NCBI GenBank assembly: GCA_012514855.1
Contig: JAAYZL010000492.1
Span: 1-12,599, forward strand
DNA length: 12,599 nucleotides
Direction of reading: 5' to 3'
Source: Clostridiales bacterium
GTDB lineage: Bacteria > Bacillota_A > Clostridia > Christensenellales > Aristaeellaceae
Part shown: positions 5,246 to 12,503 of the stretch, in pieces
Layout of the letters: each line of letters starts with the position of its first letter
Position numbering within the stretch: position 1 is the first letter of the stretch
Translations under genes and position numbers: made by a program
Notes under the pieces: model-generated
Databases searched by the model: none
The model's input: only the letters and a program-made list of their open reading frames with translations
Told to the model about the DNA's origin: nothing

Positions 5246-7123
5246 ATGCTCAAGGACATTCACTGCCCGTCGGACTTGAAGAAGCTGACGGTTCCGGAAC
5301 TCGAGGCGCTCGCCCGCGAGATCCGCAGGGAGATCATCGGGGCGGTCGCGCAAAACGGCGGCCACCTCGCGTCGAACCTCGGAACCGTCGAGCTGACGCT
5401 CGCGATCCACTGCGTGTTCGACTGCCCGGACGACAAACTGGTGTTCGACGTGGGACATCAGTCGTACGCGCACAAGCTCTTGACCGGCCGCTGCGGGGAA
5501 TTCCGCGGGGGATTGCGCAAGGAGGGCGGCCTGAGCGGCTTCCCGCGGCTCTCGGAGAGCGAGTACGACGCGTTCACCGCCGGCCACGCGTCGACCGCGA
5601 TCTCGGCGGCGCTGGGCATGGCGCGCACGCGCGACGTGATGAAGGACGACTGCCACGTGATCGCGGTCGTCGGCGACGGCGCGCTGACCGGCGGCATGTG
5701 CTACGAGGCGCTCAACGACGCCGGACAGTCCGGCACGCGGCTGATCGTCATATTGAACGACAACGAGATGTCCATCGCGAAGAACGTCGGCGCGATGTCG
5801 AACTACCTGACGAGCCTGCGCCAGAGCAAGGGCTACCGCGCGTTCAAGCGGGGCGTGCGGCGCCTGTTGGAGCGCATCCCGAAGGTCGGCCGGCCGATGT
5901 TCCGGTTCGTCGAAAAACTGCGCGACCTGATCAAGGCGCCGTTTGTCGACGGCAAGTTCTTCGGGACGCTCGGCTTCCAGTACATGGGGCCGGTCGACGG
6001 GCACGACCTCAAGCGGCTGATCCGCGTGCTCCGGCGCGCGAAGGACGAGGAAAAGCCGCTGCTTCTGCACGTCGCGACGGTCAAGGGCCGGGGGTACTCG
6101 CCCGCGGAGTCGCACCCGGACGAATTCCACGGCGTCGCGCCGTTCTTCGTCGAGACCGGCGAGCCGCGCGCCGAGGAGCACTTGGCCTGCGGGCATGTCG
6201 CGGCGCTCGAGCTCGCGGCGCTCGCGGACAACGACATACGCATCGCGGCCGTCACCGCGGCGATGCCCGGCGGAACCGGCATGTCCGCGTTCGCCGAGAG
6301 GCATCCGGACCGGTTCTTCGACGTCGGCATCGCGGAGGAGCACGCGGTCACGATGGCGGCGGGCATGGCCTCGTCCGGCATGAAGCCGTACGTCGCGATC
6401 TACTCGACGTTTCTGCAGCGCGCGTTCGACCAGATCGCGACCGACGTGTGCATAAACGCGCTGCCGGTCACGTTCCTCGTCGACCGCGCGGGGCTCGTCG
6501 GCGCGGACGGCGCGACGCATCAGGGCGTGTACGACCTGGGCTACCTCTCGATGCTGCCGAGCATGGTCGTCGCCGCGCCGCGGGACGCGAGGGATTTGAA
6601 GCGGCTCGTCCGGCTCAGCGCCGAGCACGACGGGCCGATGGCGATCCGCTACCCGCGGGACGGCGAGGACATGGGCGCGCGCATGCAGTCGCACGGCGCG
6701 TTCGCAATCGGCGAGTGGGAGCTCTTGAGCGACGGCGCGGACGTGATGTTCCTCGCGGTCGGAAGGATGGTGCAGGCGGCGATGCTGGCCTCGATCGAGC
6801 TGAACGGCAAGCGCGTGTCCGCGGGCGTGATCGACGCGAGGTTCGTAAAGCCCATGGACGAGAAGCTGCTTCAACGCGCGGCGGGCGCGAAATTGATCGT
6901 GACGCTCGAGGAGAACGTGCTCTCCGGCGGCTTCGGGGAGCGCGTGCTGCGCTGGCTTTGCGAAAACGGCTTCAAGACCGACGCGCTGGCGCTCGGCGTT
7001 CCCGACCGGTTCATCGATCAGGCGGGCGTCGACCGGCAGCTCGCCTGCGCGGGGCTCGACCCGCTGTCGATCGCCACGCGCGCGCTCGAAAGGCTCCGGC
7101 AATGCCGGTTCTATCAGCAATGA
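5246..7123 (+). CDS. dxs: 1-deoxy-D-xylulose-5-phosphate synthase
   Basis: Dxs is the thiamine-diphosphate enzyme that joins pyruvate and glyceraldehyde 3-phosphate, opening the MEP isoprenoid pathway and supplying precursor for thiamine and pyridoxal in many bacteria. The 625-residue length is normal. In order: the TPP domain with GGHLASNLG (38-46), DVGHQSYAHKLLTGR (68-82), AGHASTAIS (112-120), the GDG...NDN cofactor motif (GDG 143-145, NDN 171-173); then the pyrimidine-binding transketolase domain with PGGTGMSAF (341-349), the catalytic-type Glu in GIAEEHAV (361-368), YSTFLQRAFDQ (386-396) and DRAGLVGADGATHQG (413-427); then the C-terminal transketolase domain. The ATG at 5246 has AAAGGAG (5234-5240) five bases upstream. 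It overlaps tlyA. Placement next to ispA groups two isoprenoid steps. Confidence 0.98.
   Translation: MLKDIHCPSDLKKLTVPELEALAREIRREIIGAVAQNGGHLASNLGTVELTLAIHCVFDCPDDKLVFDVGHQSYAHKLLTGRCGEFRGGLRKEGGLSGFPRLSESEYDAFTAGHASTAISAALGMARTRDVMKDDCHVIAVVGDGALTGGMCYEALNDAGQSGTRLIVILNDNEMSIAKNVGAMSNYLTSLRQSKGYRAFKRGVRRLLERIPKVGRPMFRFVEKLRDLIKAPFVDGKFFGTLGFQYMGPVDGHDLKRLIRVLRRAKDEEKPLLLHVATVKGRGYSPAESHPDEFHGVAPFFVETGEPRAEEHLACGHVAALELAALADNDIRIAAVTAAMPGGTGMSAFAERHPDRFFDVGIAEEHAVTMAAGMASSGMKPYVAIYSTFLQRAFDQIATDVCINALPVTFLVDRAGLVGADGATHQGVYDLGYLSMLPSMVVAAPRDARDLKRLVRLSAEHDGPMAIRYPRDGEDMGARMQSHGAFAIGEWELLSDGADVMFLAVGRMVQAAMLASIELNGKRVSAGVIDARFVKPMDEKLLQRAAGAKLIVTLEENVLSGGFGERVLRWLCENGFKTDALALGVPDRFIDQAGVDRQLACAGLDPLSIATRALERLRQCRFYQQ
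7088..7093 (+). promoter_or_regulatory. Ribosome binding site supporting the first tlyA start
   Basis: GAAAGG lies 8 bases before the ATG at 7102, inside the end of dxs. The second possible start, ATG at 7120 in an ATGA overlap with the dxs stop, has no purine-rich sequence at the right distance. This favours 7102, although coupling at 7120 cannot be excluded. Confidence 0.5.
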
Positions 7124-7938
7124 AAAAGCGCCGCGCCGACGAGAGGCTCTTGAATGAACTGGGCCTCGAATCCGTCGAGCTCGCGCGCGCCTTGATCATG
7201 GCGGGGCGCGCGTTCATAGGCGACCGGAAAATCATGAGCCCCGCCGAGCCCGTCGCGGACGACGAATCCGTCCGCGTGCGCGGCGAGATCGAACGCTACG
7301 CCAGCCGCGGCGCGCACAAGTTGAAGCGCGCGCTCGAGGCGTTCCAAATCGACGTGCGGGACCGCGTGTGCCTCGACGTCGGCGCGTCGACCGGCGGGTT
7401 CACGGACGTACTGCTGCGCGCGGGTGCGAGGCGCGTGTACGCGGTCGACGTCGGCTACAACCTGCTCGACTACCGGCTCCGGAGCGACCCGCGCGTGACG
7501 GCGATGGAGCGCGTGAACGCGAGGTTTTTGAAGCCCGAGGACTTTCCCGAACCGCCCTCGTTCGGCGCGACGGACGTCTCGTTCATCTCGCTGAAGGCGG
7601 TGCTGCCCCCGGTCGTCAACGTGCTCGCGCCGGGCGCGCAGTTCGTCGCGCTCGTGAAGCCGCAGTTCGAGGCGCCGAGGGAGGACGTAGGCGTTAAGGG
7701 CGTCGTGCGCGACCCGGAGGTGCATCGGCGCGTGCTCCGGGACATCGTCGATTTTCTGCCCTCGATCGGCTGGAAGGGCGTCCGGCTCGACCACTCGCCG
7801 ATCCGCGGCCCGGAGGGGAACATCGAGTTTCTGCTGCTGATTTCCCCGACAGGAAATGCGGCGGAAATTTTGCATGAAAATACAATTGACGACACAATCG
7901 CACGAGCTTATGACAAATTTATTAATTCGCACATTTAG
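7102..7938 (+). CDS. tlyA: TlyA-family rRNA 2'-O-methyltransferase (S4 + FtsJ-like domains)
   Basis: TlyA-family proteins methylate ribose hydroxyls of rRNA (16S/23S in mycobacteria) and were once called haemolysins; the Bacillus homologue is YqxC. The 278-residue product has an N-terminal S4 RNA-binding domain (about 10-60: RADERLLNELGL...LIMAGRAFIG) followed by an FtsJ-like Rossmann domain with LDVGASTGGFTDVLLRAGA (91-109) and VYAVDVGYN (112-120). The likely catalytic K-D-K-E set is K73 (AHK), D158 (TDVSF), K186 (LVKPQFE) and E242 (GNIEF), all present. The start at 7102 has a Shine-Dalgarno; 7120 would give a protein six residues shorter that begins where homologues usually do. The last ~30 codons are much more AT-rich than the rest and contain a promoter-like sequence for nadK. 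Confidence 0.93.
   Translation: MPVLSAMKKRRADERLLNELGLESVELARALIMAGRAFIGDRKIMSPAEPVADDESVRVRGEIERYASRGAHKLKRALEAFQIDVRDRVCLDVGASTGGFTDVLLRAGARRVYAVDVGYNLLDYRLRSDPRVTAMERVNARFLKPEDFPEPPSFGATDVSFISLKAVLPPVVNVLAPGAQFVALVKPQFEAPREDVGVKGVVRDPEVHRRVLRDIVDFLPSIGWKGVRLDHSPIRGPEGNIEFLLLISPTGNAAEILHENTIDDTIARAYDKFINSHI
7886..7914 (+). promoter_or_regulatory. Candidate promoter for nadK inside the end of tlyA
   Basis: TTGACG (7886-7891), a 17-base spacer and TATGAC (7909-7914) form a partial sigma-A match in an AT-rich island within an otherwise GC-rich operon. Transcription would begin near 7921, leaving a leader of about 78 bases before nadK. The -10 matches only four of six positions, so this is tentative. 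Confidence 0.35.
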
Positions 7939-7983
7939 CACTTGTAAGCCGCCGGGATTTTGTATACCATAGAGAATGGGGAC

Positions 7984-7990
7984 GGGGGAG
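7984..7990 (+). promoter_or_regulatory. Ribosome binding site fixing the nadK TTG start
   Basis: GGGGGAG ends 8 bases before the TTG at 7999. The frame is open to another TTG at 7960, but that start has no Shine-Dalgarno and would add 13 residues not expected before the first beta strand of NAD kinases. Confidence 0.65.
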
Positions 7991-7998
7991 TGGTACCA

Positions 7999-8841
7999 TT
8001 GGACATTCGCAGGGTGGGCGTTATGTGGAACCCGAGGAAGTCGGAGGGTCTGCCGGTCGCCCGGCGCGTGATCAATATCCTCGAGGCGCGCGGCGTCGCG
8101 CCGTACCTGGACGCGGGCCTCGCTTCCGCGTTCAAGCGCCCGTCCGCGAAGGGCTTCGAGGAGTGCGACCTTTTGTGCGTACTCGGGGGGGACGGCACGC
8201 TGCTCTCCACGCTCGACGTCGCGATTCCCAACGACATCCCGATGCTCGGCATCAACCTCGGGCGCGTCGGCTTCCTGACCGAAGTGGAGCCCGACAGCCT
8301 CGAGGAGGATTTTGAACTGCTTTTCGAGGGCCGCGCGTTCATGGAAAACCGCATGATCATGGAGATCGAGGGGGAGAACTCCGAGCGCATGTTCGCGCTG
8401 AACGAGATTTCCGTCATGCGCCGCGGCCAGTCGATCGGCATATTGTCGCTGGAGCTTACGGTAAACGGCATGCTGGTCGACCGCATTTCGGGCGACGGGC
8501 TGATCGTGGCGAGCGCCACGGGCTCGACCGCCTATTCGCTGTCCGCCGGCGGGCCGATCGTGTGGCCGGGGCTGGACTGCTTTGTGCTGACGCCGGTTTG
8601 CCCGCACACGATGAGCGCCCGGCCCATTGTGGCCCCCGCGAACGATCGGGTCACCGTCAAGGTGCTCGGAGACCCTTCCCAGACCCATGCCGTGCTCGAC
8701 GGCCGCCGGACGCTCGAGCTGTCGGGGGACCGATCGTCTGTGACCATTGTCAAGGGCGTGCGCAAGGCGCGGTTCATCCGCCTGCGCGAGCGCGATTACT
8801 TCGGCCTGTTGCGGGAAAAACTCTCGCAATGGACGCACTGA
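7999..8841 (+). CDS. nadK: NAD kinase
   Basis: NadK phosphorylates NAD to NADP with ATP or polyphosphate and is the source of NADP for biosynthesis. With the TTG start at 7999 the protein has 280 residues, a usual length, and starts [14 protein letters not shown], matching the first strand of the family. Signatures are GGDGT (63-67, with the catalytic-type D65), [12 protein letters not shown] (84-95), the NE motif (N135-E136), [20 protein letters not shown] in part (164-183) and GGPIVWP (184-190). The C-terminal beta domain includes VLDGRR (232-237). It sits 60 bases after tlyA, a wider gap than elsewhere in the operon, and a promoter-like sequence lies upstream, so partly independent expression is possible. 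argR follows after 30 bases, as in other Clostridia. Confidence 0.95.
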   Translation: MDIRRVGVMWNPRKSEGLPVARRVINILEARGVAPYLDAGLASAFKRPSAKGFEECDLLCVLGGDGTLLSTLDVAIPNDIPMLGINLGRVGFLTEVEPDSLEEDFELLFEGRAFMENRMIMEIEGENSERMFALNEISVMRRGQSIGILSLELTVNGMLVDRISGDGLIVASATGSTAYSLSAGGPIVWPGLDCFVLTPVCPHTMSARPIVAPANDRVTVKVLGDPSQTHAVLDGRRTLELSGDRSSVTIVKGVRKARFIRLRERDYFGLLREKLSQWTH

Positions 8842-8871
8842 CCCCCCGAAACACGCACGAGGAGGCTCGGC

Positions 8872-9324
8872 ATGAAAAGCGTACGCCACGATATGATATT
8901 GGAGATCATCGAGAAGAAGGACATCGAGACGCAGGAAGAGCTGGCTTCGGAATTGAAGGCGCGCGGCGTTCGGGTTACGCAGGCGACCGTCTCCAGGGAC
9001 ATCAAGGAGCTCCGGCTCCTGAAGGTTCTCTCGGAAAACGGAGGGTATAAATATGCAACGGTCGAGCGCGCCGAGCGCGGGATGAGCGAGCGGTTCATCC
9101 GCATACTCGCGGAGTCGATGATGTCGATCGACTCGGCGACGAATATGATCGTCATCAAGACCATCACCGGCAGCGCGCAGGCCGCCGCCGAGGCGATCGA
9201 CTCTTTGAAGTGGCAGGAAATCCTCGGCACCATCGCCGGGGACAACACCATACTGGTCATCGTGCGCTCGGAGGACATCGTCGATTCCGTCGTCGGGCGC
9301 ATTCAGGCGCTGATCAAGAGATAG
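8872..9324 (+). CDS. argR: Arginine repressor ArgR/AhrC
   Basis: ArgR is a hexameric DNA-binding regulator that uses arginine as co-repressor for arginine biosynthesis and activates catabolism in Bacillus (AhrC). The 150-residue length is exact for the family. The N-terminal winged helix (1-70) includes ETQEELASELKARG (19-32) and the recognition helix TQATVSRDIKELRLLKV (36-52). The C-terminal trimerisation and arginine-binding domain ends with GTIAGDNTILVIVR (119-132). Many members have GDDT at this point; here the second Asp is Asn125, a variant that may also occur in other clostridial ArgRs. GAGGAGG (8859-8865) six bases upstream supports the ATG. Location between nadK and recN mirrors the Bacillus ahrC-recN order. 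Confidence 0.97.
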   Translation: MKSVRHDMILEIIEKKDIETQEELASELKARGVRVTQATVSRDIKELRLLKVLSENGGYKYATVERAERGMSERFIRILAESMMSIDSATNMIVIKTITGSAQAAAEAIDSLKWQEILGTIAGDNTILVIVRSEDIVDSVVGRIQALIKR

Positions 9325-9336
9325 CGAGGCCAAGTC

Positions 9337-11022
9337 GTGCTTCTGGAAATCAACATCCGCAACATCGCCCTCATCGAGTCGCTCGGAATCGAGTTCTCGA
9401 GGGGGTTTAATGTGCTTACGGGCGAGACCGGCGCGGGGAAGTCGATCGTCGTCGACAGCCTGAACCTCGCGCTCGGCGGCCGCGCGGAGCGGGACATGAT
9501 CCGCACCGGCGCGGAGAAGGCGAGCGTGCAGGCGCTGTTCGACGTCTCCGGCTGCCCGCGCGCCGTCGAGGTGCTCGAGGAGATGGGGGCGGAGGCGGAG
9601 GACGGGCTCGTCGCGGTCTCCCGCGAGCTCTCGGCTTCCGGGCGGAACATCTGCCGCGTGTCGGGCGCCGTTGTGCCGCTTTCGTCCGTCCGGCGGCTGA
9701 CCTCGCTCCTGATGGACATCCACGGCCAGCACGAGCACCAGGCGCTTCTCGACCCCGAGCGGCACATGGGCTTTCTCGACGCGTTCGGAACGGACGGGCA
9801 CCGCGCGGCGATTGCCGGGATCGCGGAGAGATACCGGGAGCGCATGCGGCTCGCGGGCGCGATCAAGTCCGCGCTTTCGGACGCGGCCGGGCGGGAGCGC
9901 GAGCTCGAGGACGTTGACCGCGAGCTCTCGGAGATCGTTTCCGCGAAGCTGAAGCCCGGCGAGGAGGCCGAGATCGTCGCGAGGCTGTCGATTTTGCAGA
10001 ACGCCGAGCGCGTCCGGGAGAGCCTGTCGTCCGCGTACCGGCTCACCTACGACGCGCCGATGAGCGCGCAGGAGGCGCTGAGCCGCTCGGCGGACGCGCT
10101 CTCGAAGATCGCCGGGCTCGACGCGCGCTACGAGGCGCTCGCAGGGAGGCTCCGGGAGCTTACATACGCCGCGCAGGACGCGGGCTGCGAGCTCCGCGAC
10201 GCGCTCGAGGAGGTCGATCTGGACCCCGCGGCGCTCGAAAGGCTGTCCGAGCGGCTCGACCTGATCCGCCGGCTCGAAAAGCGGTACGGGCCGGAGCTCG
10301 CGGACGTGATCGCGCGCGGCGAAAAGCTCAAGGCGCGAAGGGCGCAGCTCGCAGGCGGCGAGGAAGACGTCGCGGAGCGGAAGAAGCGGTTGAGGGCGAT
10401 GGACGCGGAGCTGAAGGCCCGGTGCGCGGAGCTCTCCGATAGGCGGCGCGCGGTCGCCGACGGCCTTTCGGGGAAGATTCTCGAGCACCTGAAGGACCTC
10501 GGCATGGAAAAGACGCGCTTTGAGATTCGCGTCGCGCCGGAGAAGATCGCCGAGACCGGCGCGGATAAGGTCGAGTTTCTGATCTCGCCGAACCCCGGCG
10601 AGCCGCTGAAGCCCTTGCACGCGATCGCGTCGGGCGGCGAGCTCTCGCGCGTGATGCTGGCGCTGAAGGCCGTGTCGAGCGACGAGTACGGCGTCGATTC
10701 GATGGTGTTCGACGAGATCGACTCCGGCGTCTCCGGGCGCATGGCGCAGGCGGTCGGCGAGAAGATCGCGAAGATCGCCAGAACCCGGCAGGTATTGTGC
10801 GTCACGCACCTGCCGCAGATTGCCGCGCTCGCGGACAGGCACTTTGCCGTCGAAAAGCGGCAAGTTGGGGAGCGCGCCGAGACGACCGTGCGGGCGCTCG
10901 ACGACGACGGCCGCGCTCTGGAGATCGCCCGGCTCGTCGGCGGCGCCGAGGCGGCCGGCAGCGCGCTCGAGCACGCGAAGAATTTGCTCGGGGCCGCGCA
11001 AAAACGGCGGAAAGAATTATAA
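9337..11022 (+). CDS. recN: DNA repair protein RecN
   Basis: RecN is an SMC-like ATPase recruited early to double-strand breaks. The 561-residue length is typical. The N-terminal half-ATPase has Walker A GETGAGKS (29-36) within FNVLTGETGAGKSIVVDSLN; a central region of about 170-390 is rich in charged heptad-like helices and should form the antiparallel coiled coil; the C-terminal half has the ABC signature ASGGELSRVMLALKAV, Walker B with MVFDEIDSGVSG, and a CVTHLPQIAALADRHFAVEK segment with the switch His. The start is GTG at 9337, with GAGG (9326-9329) seven bases upstream and the expected first strand LLEINIRNIALIE right after it. It is the last gene of the operon and ends at a hairpin. 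Confidence 0.97.
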   Translation: MLLEINIRNIALIESLGIEFSRGFNVLTGETGAGKSIVVDSLNLALGGRAERDMIRTGAEKASVQALFDVSGCPRAVEVLEEMGAEAEDGLVAVSRELSASGRNICRVSGAVVPLSSVRRLTSLLMDIHGQHEHQALLDPERHMGFLDAFGTDGHRAAIAGIAERYRERMRLAGAIKSALSDAAGRERELEDVDRELSEIVSAKLKPGEEAEIVARLSILQNAERVRESLSSAYRLTYDAPMSAQEALSRSADALSKIAGLDARYEALAGRLRELTYAAQDAGCELRDALEEVDLDPAALERLSERLDLIRRLEKRYGPELADVIARGEKLKARRAQLAGGEEDVAERKKRLRAMDAELKARCAELSDRRRAVADGLSGKILEHLKDLGMEKTRFEIRVAPEKIAETGADKVEFLISPNPGEPLKPLHAIASGGELSRVMLALKAVSSDEYGVDSMVFDEIDSGVSGRMAQAVGEKIAKIARTRQVLCVTHLPQIAALADRHFAVEKRQVGERAETTVRALDDDGRALEIARLVGGAEAAGSALEHAKNLLGAAQKRRKEL

Positions 11023-11062
11023 GAAACCTGCTTGCCTATTGACTTGGCTTAGCAGGTTTCTT
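11021..11062. terminator. Bidirectional terminator between recN and the MFS gene
   Basis: AAGAAACCTGCT (11021-11032) is the exact reverse complement of AGCAGGTTTCTT (11051-11062). An extra GCC/GGC (11034-11036 with 11046-11048) tightens the loop. The stem begins within the last bases of the recN stop codon. Reading rightward it is followed by T/C-rich sequence; reading leftward its distal arm is also T-rich, and it lies 16 bases beyond the MFS stop. It fits a shared terminator for convergent genes, though the T-run is short. Confidence 0.75.
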
Positions 11063-11078
11063 CTCGGACAAACCGAGC

Positions 11079-12317
11079 TCATAGGTTCTTCAGCGTATTG
11101 ATCCCGGCGATTCCCAGGAACAGCACAAAGCTCAGCGCGGCGCTGGCCGCGATCGCGACCGGCACCTTGACAAACGCCGCGAGCGCGGAGCACAAAAAGC
11201 TCCCGGCCGGGATCGCGCTCGTCATGACGGCGTTCGAGATGCCCGACAGCCGCGCGATGTATTCCTTCGGCGCGTTGCGCATCAGCGCGGCGGCGAACAC
11301 GACGTTGATGACGCCGGAGGAGAGCCCGAACATCAGGCAGGCCACGAGCGCGATGATGCGCCGCGCCTCGAGGTCGGGGACGAGCACCGCGAGCCCGAAA
11401 AGCAAGAGCGCCGCGGACTGCAAGAGCCCGAACGCGACGATCTGCGTGTTGCGCCGAATCCGCGTGATCTTCGGGCAGATCACCGAGCCGATGCCCGTCC
11501 CGGCGACGACCAGAAACTGCGTCGCGGACAGCACCGTCGCGTCGCCGTTAAGCCAGTCGGCGACGTAGGCGACCGAAAACGTGTGCAGCGGTACCGTCGA
11601 AAAGTTGATCAGCGCGGCGACGAACAGAAGCGCGAGCAGCATCCGGTGCTCGCGGACGAGCCGGAGCCCCTCGGCAAAGTCCTTGAAAATGTTGCGGAGG
11701 TCGGCCATGCGCTGCGGAAGCGTCTCCTCGAGGCGTATGAACGCGATGACCGCGGCGGAGAGCGCGAACGTCGCGACGTCGATCAGCAGCGCGCCGCCGC
11801 AGCCGACGAGCGCGATGATCGCGCCCGCCGCCGCGAGCCCGGCGAGCTCGGTCGCGCGCCCGACCGATTGGTTCAGCGCGACGCCGACCGTGTATAATTC
11901 CTCCTTGAGCACCATCGGCACGATCGCGACGCCGGCCGGCGTGCGGAAGGACTCCGCCGTCGAGATCAGCAGCGTCATCCCGATCAGAAGCCCCGGCGTC
12001 AGCGAACCCGCCCAATAGAAAAAAACGCCCGCCGCGACGATCGCGCCGCGCACGAGGTCGAACGCGATCATGATGTGCTTTTTCGAGATGCGCTCGACCA
12101 GCGCGCCGGCCAGGGGCTGCAGAAGCACCGTCGGGACGTAGTTGAGCCCCAAAATCAGCGCCACAAGCGAGGCGCTGTTCGTGATCTCGTACATCATCCA
12201 GGAAAACGCGATGGCATCGATCGAGTCCCCGAAGCGGTTGATGAGGTTCGCCACGATGAGCTTTATGTACTCCGGCTGGGAGCGAAGGACGCGATAGCTG
12301 GAGATTTCACCCTGCAT
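11079..12317 (-). CDS. MFS transporter, DHA3/macrolide-efflux-like
   Basis: The 412-residue protein is strongly hydrophobic with about 10-12 predicted membrane spans separated by short charged loops. The loop between spans 2 and 3, GALVERISKKHIM (71-83), is the MFS motif A in degenerate form, and a longer cytoplasmic loop (about 196-225, LEETLPQRMADLRNIFKDFA in part) divides the two six-helix halves. Overall it resembles MFS exporters of the EntS/MefA type, which expel siderophores, macrolides or other small molecules by proton exchange; the substrate cannot be inferred. AAAGGA (12326-12331 on the complement) lies 8 bases before the ATG. It is convergent to the recN operon, has its own strong promoter, and no regulator gene is adjacent in the window. 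Confidence 0.88.
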   Translation of the reverse strand: MQGEISSYRVLRSQPEYIKLIVANLINRFGDSIDAIAFSWMMYEITNSASLVALILGLNYVPTVLLQPLAGALVERISKKHIMIAFDLVRGAIVAAGVFFYWAGSLTPGLLIGMTLLISTAESFRTPAGVAIVPMVLKEELYTVGVALNQSVGRATELAGLAAAGAIIALVGCGGALLIDVATFALSAAVIAFIRLEETLPQRMADLRNIFKDFAEGLRLVREHRMLLALLFVAALINFSTVPLHTFSVAYVADWLNGDATVLSATQFLVVAGTGIGSVICPKITRIRRNTQIVAFGLLQSAALLLFGLAVLVPDLEARRIIALVACLMFGLSSGVINVVFAAALMRNAPKEYIARLSGISNAVMTSAIPAGSFLCSALAAFVKVPVAIAASAALSFVLFLGIAGINTLKNL

Positions 12318-12335
12318 ACGACAAGTCCTTTCAGG

Positions 12336-12372
12336 CGTTGAATAATCGAAGTATAACGTATGAATTATCGAA
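12336..12372 (-). promoter_or_regulatory. Direct-repeat operator candidate over the MFS promoter
   Basis: Two near-identical sequences occur on the minus strand: TTCGATAATTCATACG (12372-12357), filling the -35/-10 spacer, and TTCGATTATTCAACG (12350-12336), covering the start-site region. They begin 22 bases apart, about two helical turns, so a protein could bind both on one face and block the polymerase. The repressor is not identified. Confidence 0.5.
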
Positions 12373-12378
12373 TGTCAA
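12350..12378 (-). promoter_or_regulatory. Near-consensus sigma-A promoter of the MFS gene
   Basis: On the minus strand, TTGACA (12378-12373) is followed by a 17-base spacer and TATACT (12355-12350). This is a perfect -35 and a five-of-six -10 at ideal spacing in an AT-rich patch. Transcription should start near 12343, giving a leader of about 25 bases before the ATG. Confidence 0.85.
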
Positions 12379-12447
12379 TATTCAGGGCCGGAAATTGCCA
12401 AAAATGTGCGCGAAAAAAATACCGGCATCCGGGCCGCGCGGACAAAA

Positions 12448-12470
12448 CAAGCCCGGCGCTGCCGGGCTTG
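12448..12470 (-). terminator. Probable minus-strand terminator from a gene off the right edge
   Basis: CAAGCCCGGC (12448-12457) and GCCGGGCTTG (12461-12470) form a perfect 10-bp stem with a 3-base loop. On the minus strand the stem runs straight into TTTTGTC, the classical GC stem plus T-tract. It would stop transcripts coming from the right before they reach the MFS promoter. Confidence 0.7.
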
Positions 12471-12475
12471 TCAGG

Positions 12476-12503
12476 GCATCAAAAAACTGCGGTTTTTTGA
12501 TGC
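12476..12503. repeat. 12-bp inverted repeat with A6/T6 arms
   Basis: GCATCAAAAAAC (12476-12487) pairs exactly with GTTTTTTGATGC (12492-12503) around TGCG. It resembles a compact bidirectional terminator whose GC core is short, placed next to the stronger hairpin at 12448-12470. Its role as a second terminator is inferred. Confidence 0.6.

Noticed and set aside
5070..5279. Small plus-strand frame bridging ispA and dxs
   Set aside because: It crosses the inverted repeat and runs into dxs, has an Arg/Ser-rich composition and no ribosome binding site.
5141..7120. Minus-strand open frame of 659 codons opposite dxs
   Set aside because: It is a composition artefact opposite a complete, well-conserved dxs, with Arg/Val/His-rich sequence of no known family.
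7872..7888. ARG box upstream of nadK-argR
   Set aside because: CATGAAAATACAATTG shares the left half of an ARG box, but the right half does not match ATTCA, and it lies about 1 kb from argR.
7114..11001. Minus-strand open frame of nearly 1,300 codons opposite tlyA to recN
   Set aside because: It runs antisense through five clearly recognisable genes, is extremely rich in Arg, Ala and Pro, and has no recognisable domain. Long antisense frames are expected in GC-rich genes with G/C third positions.
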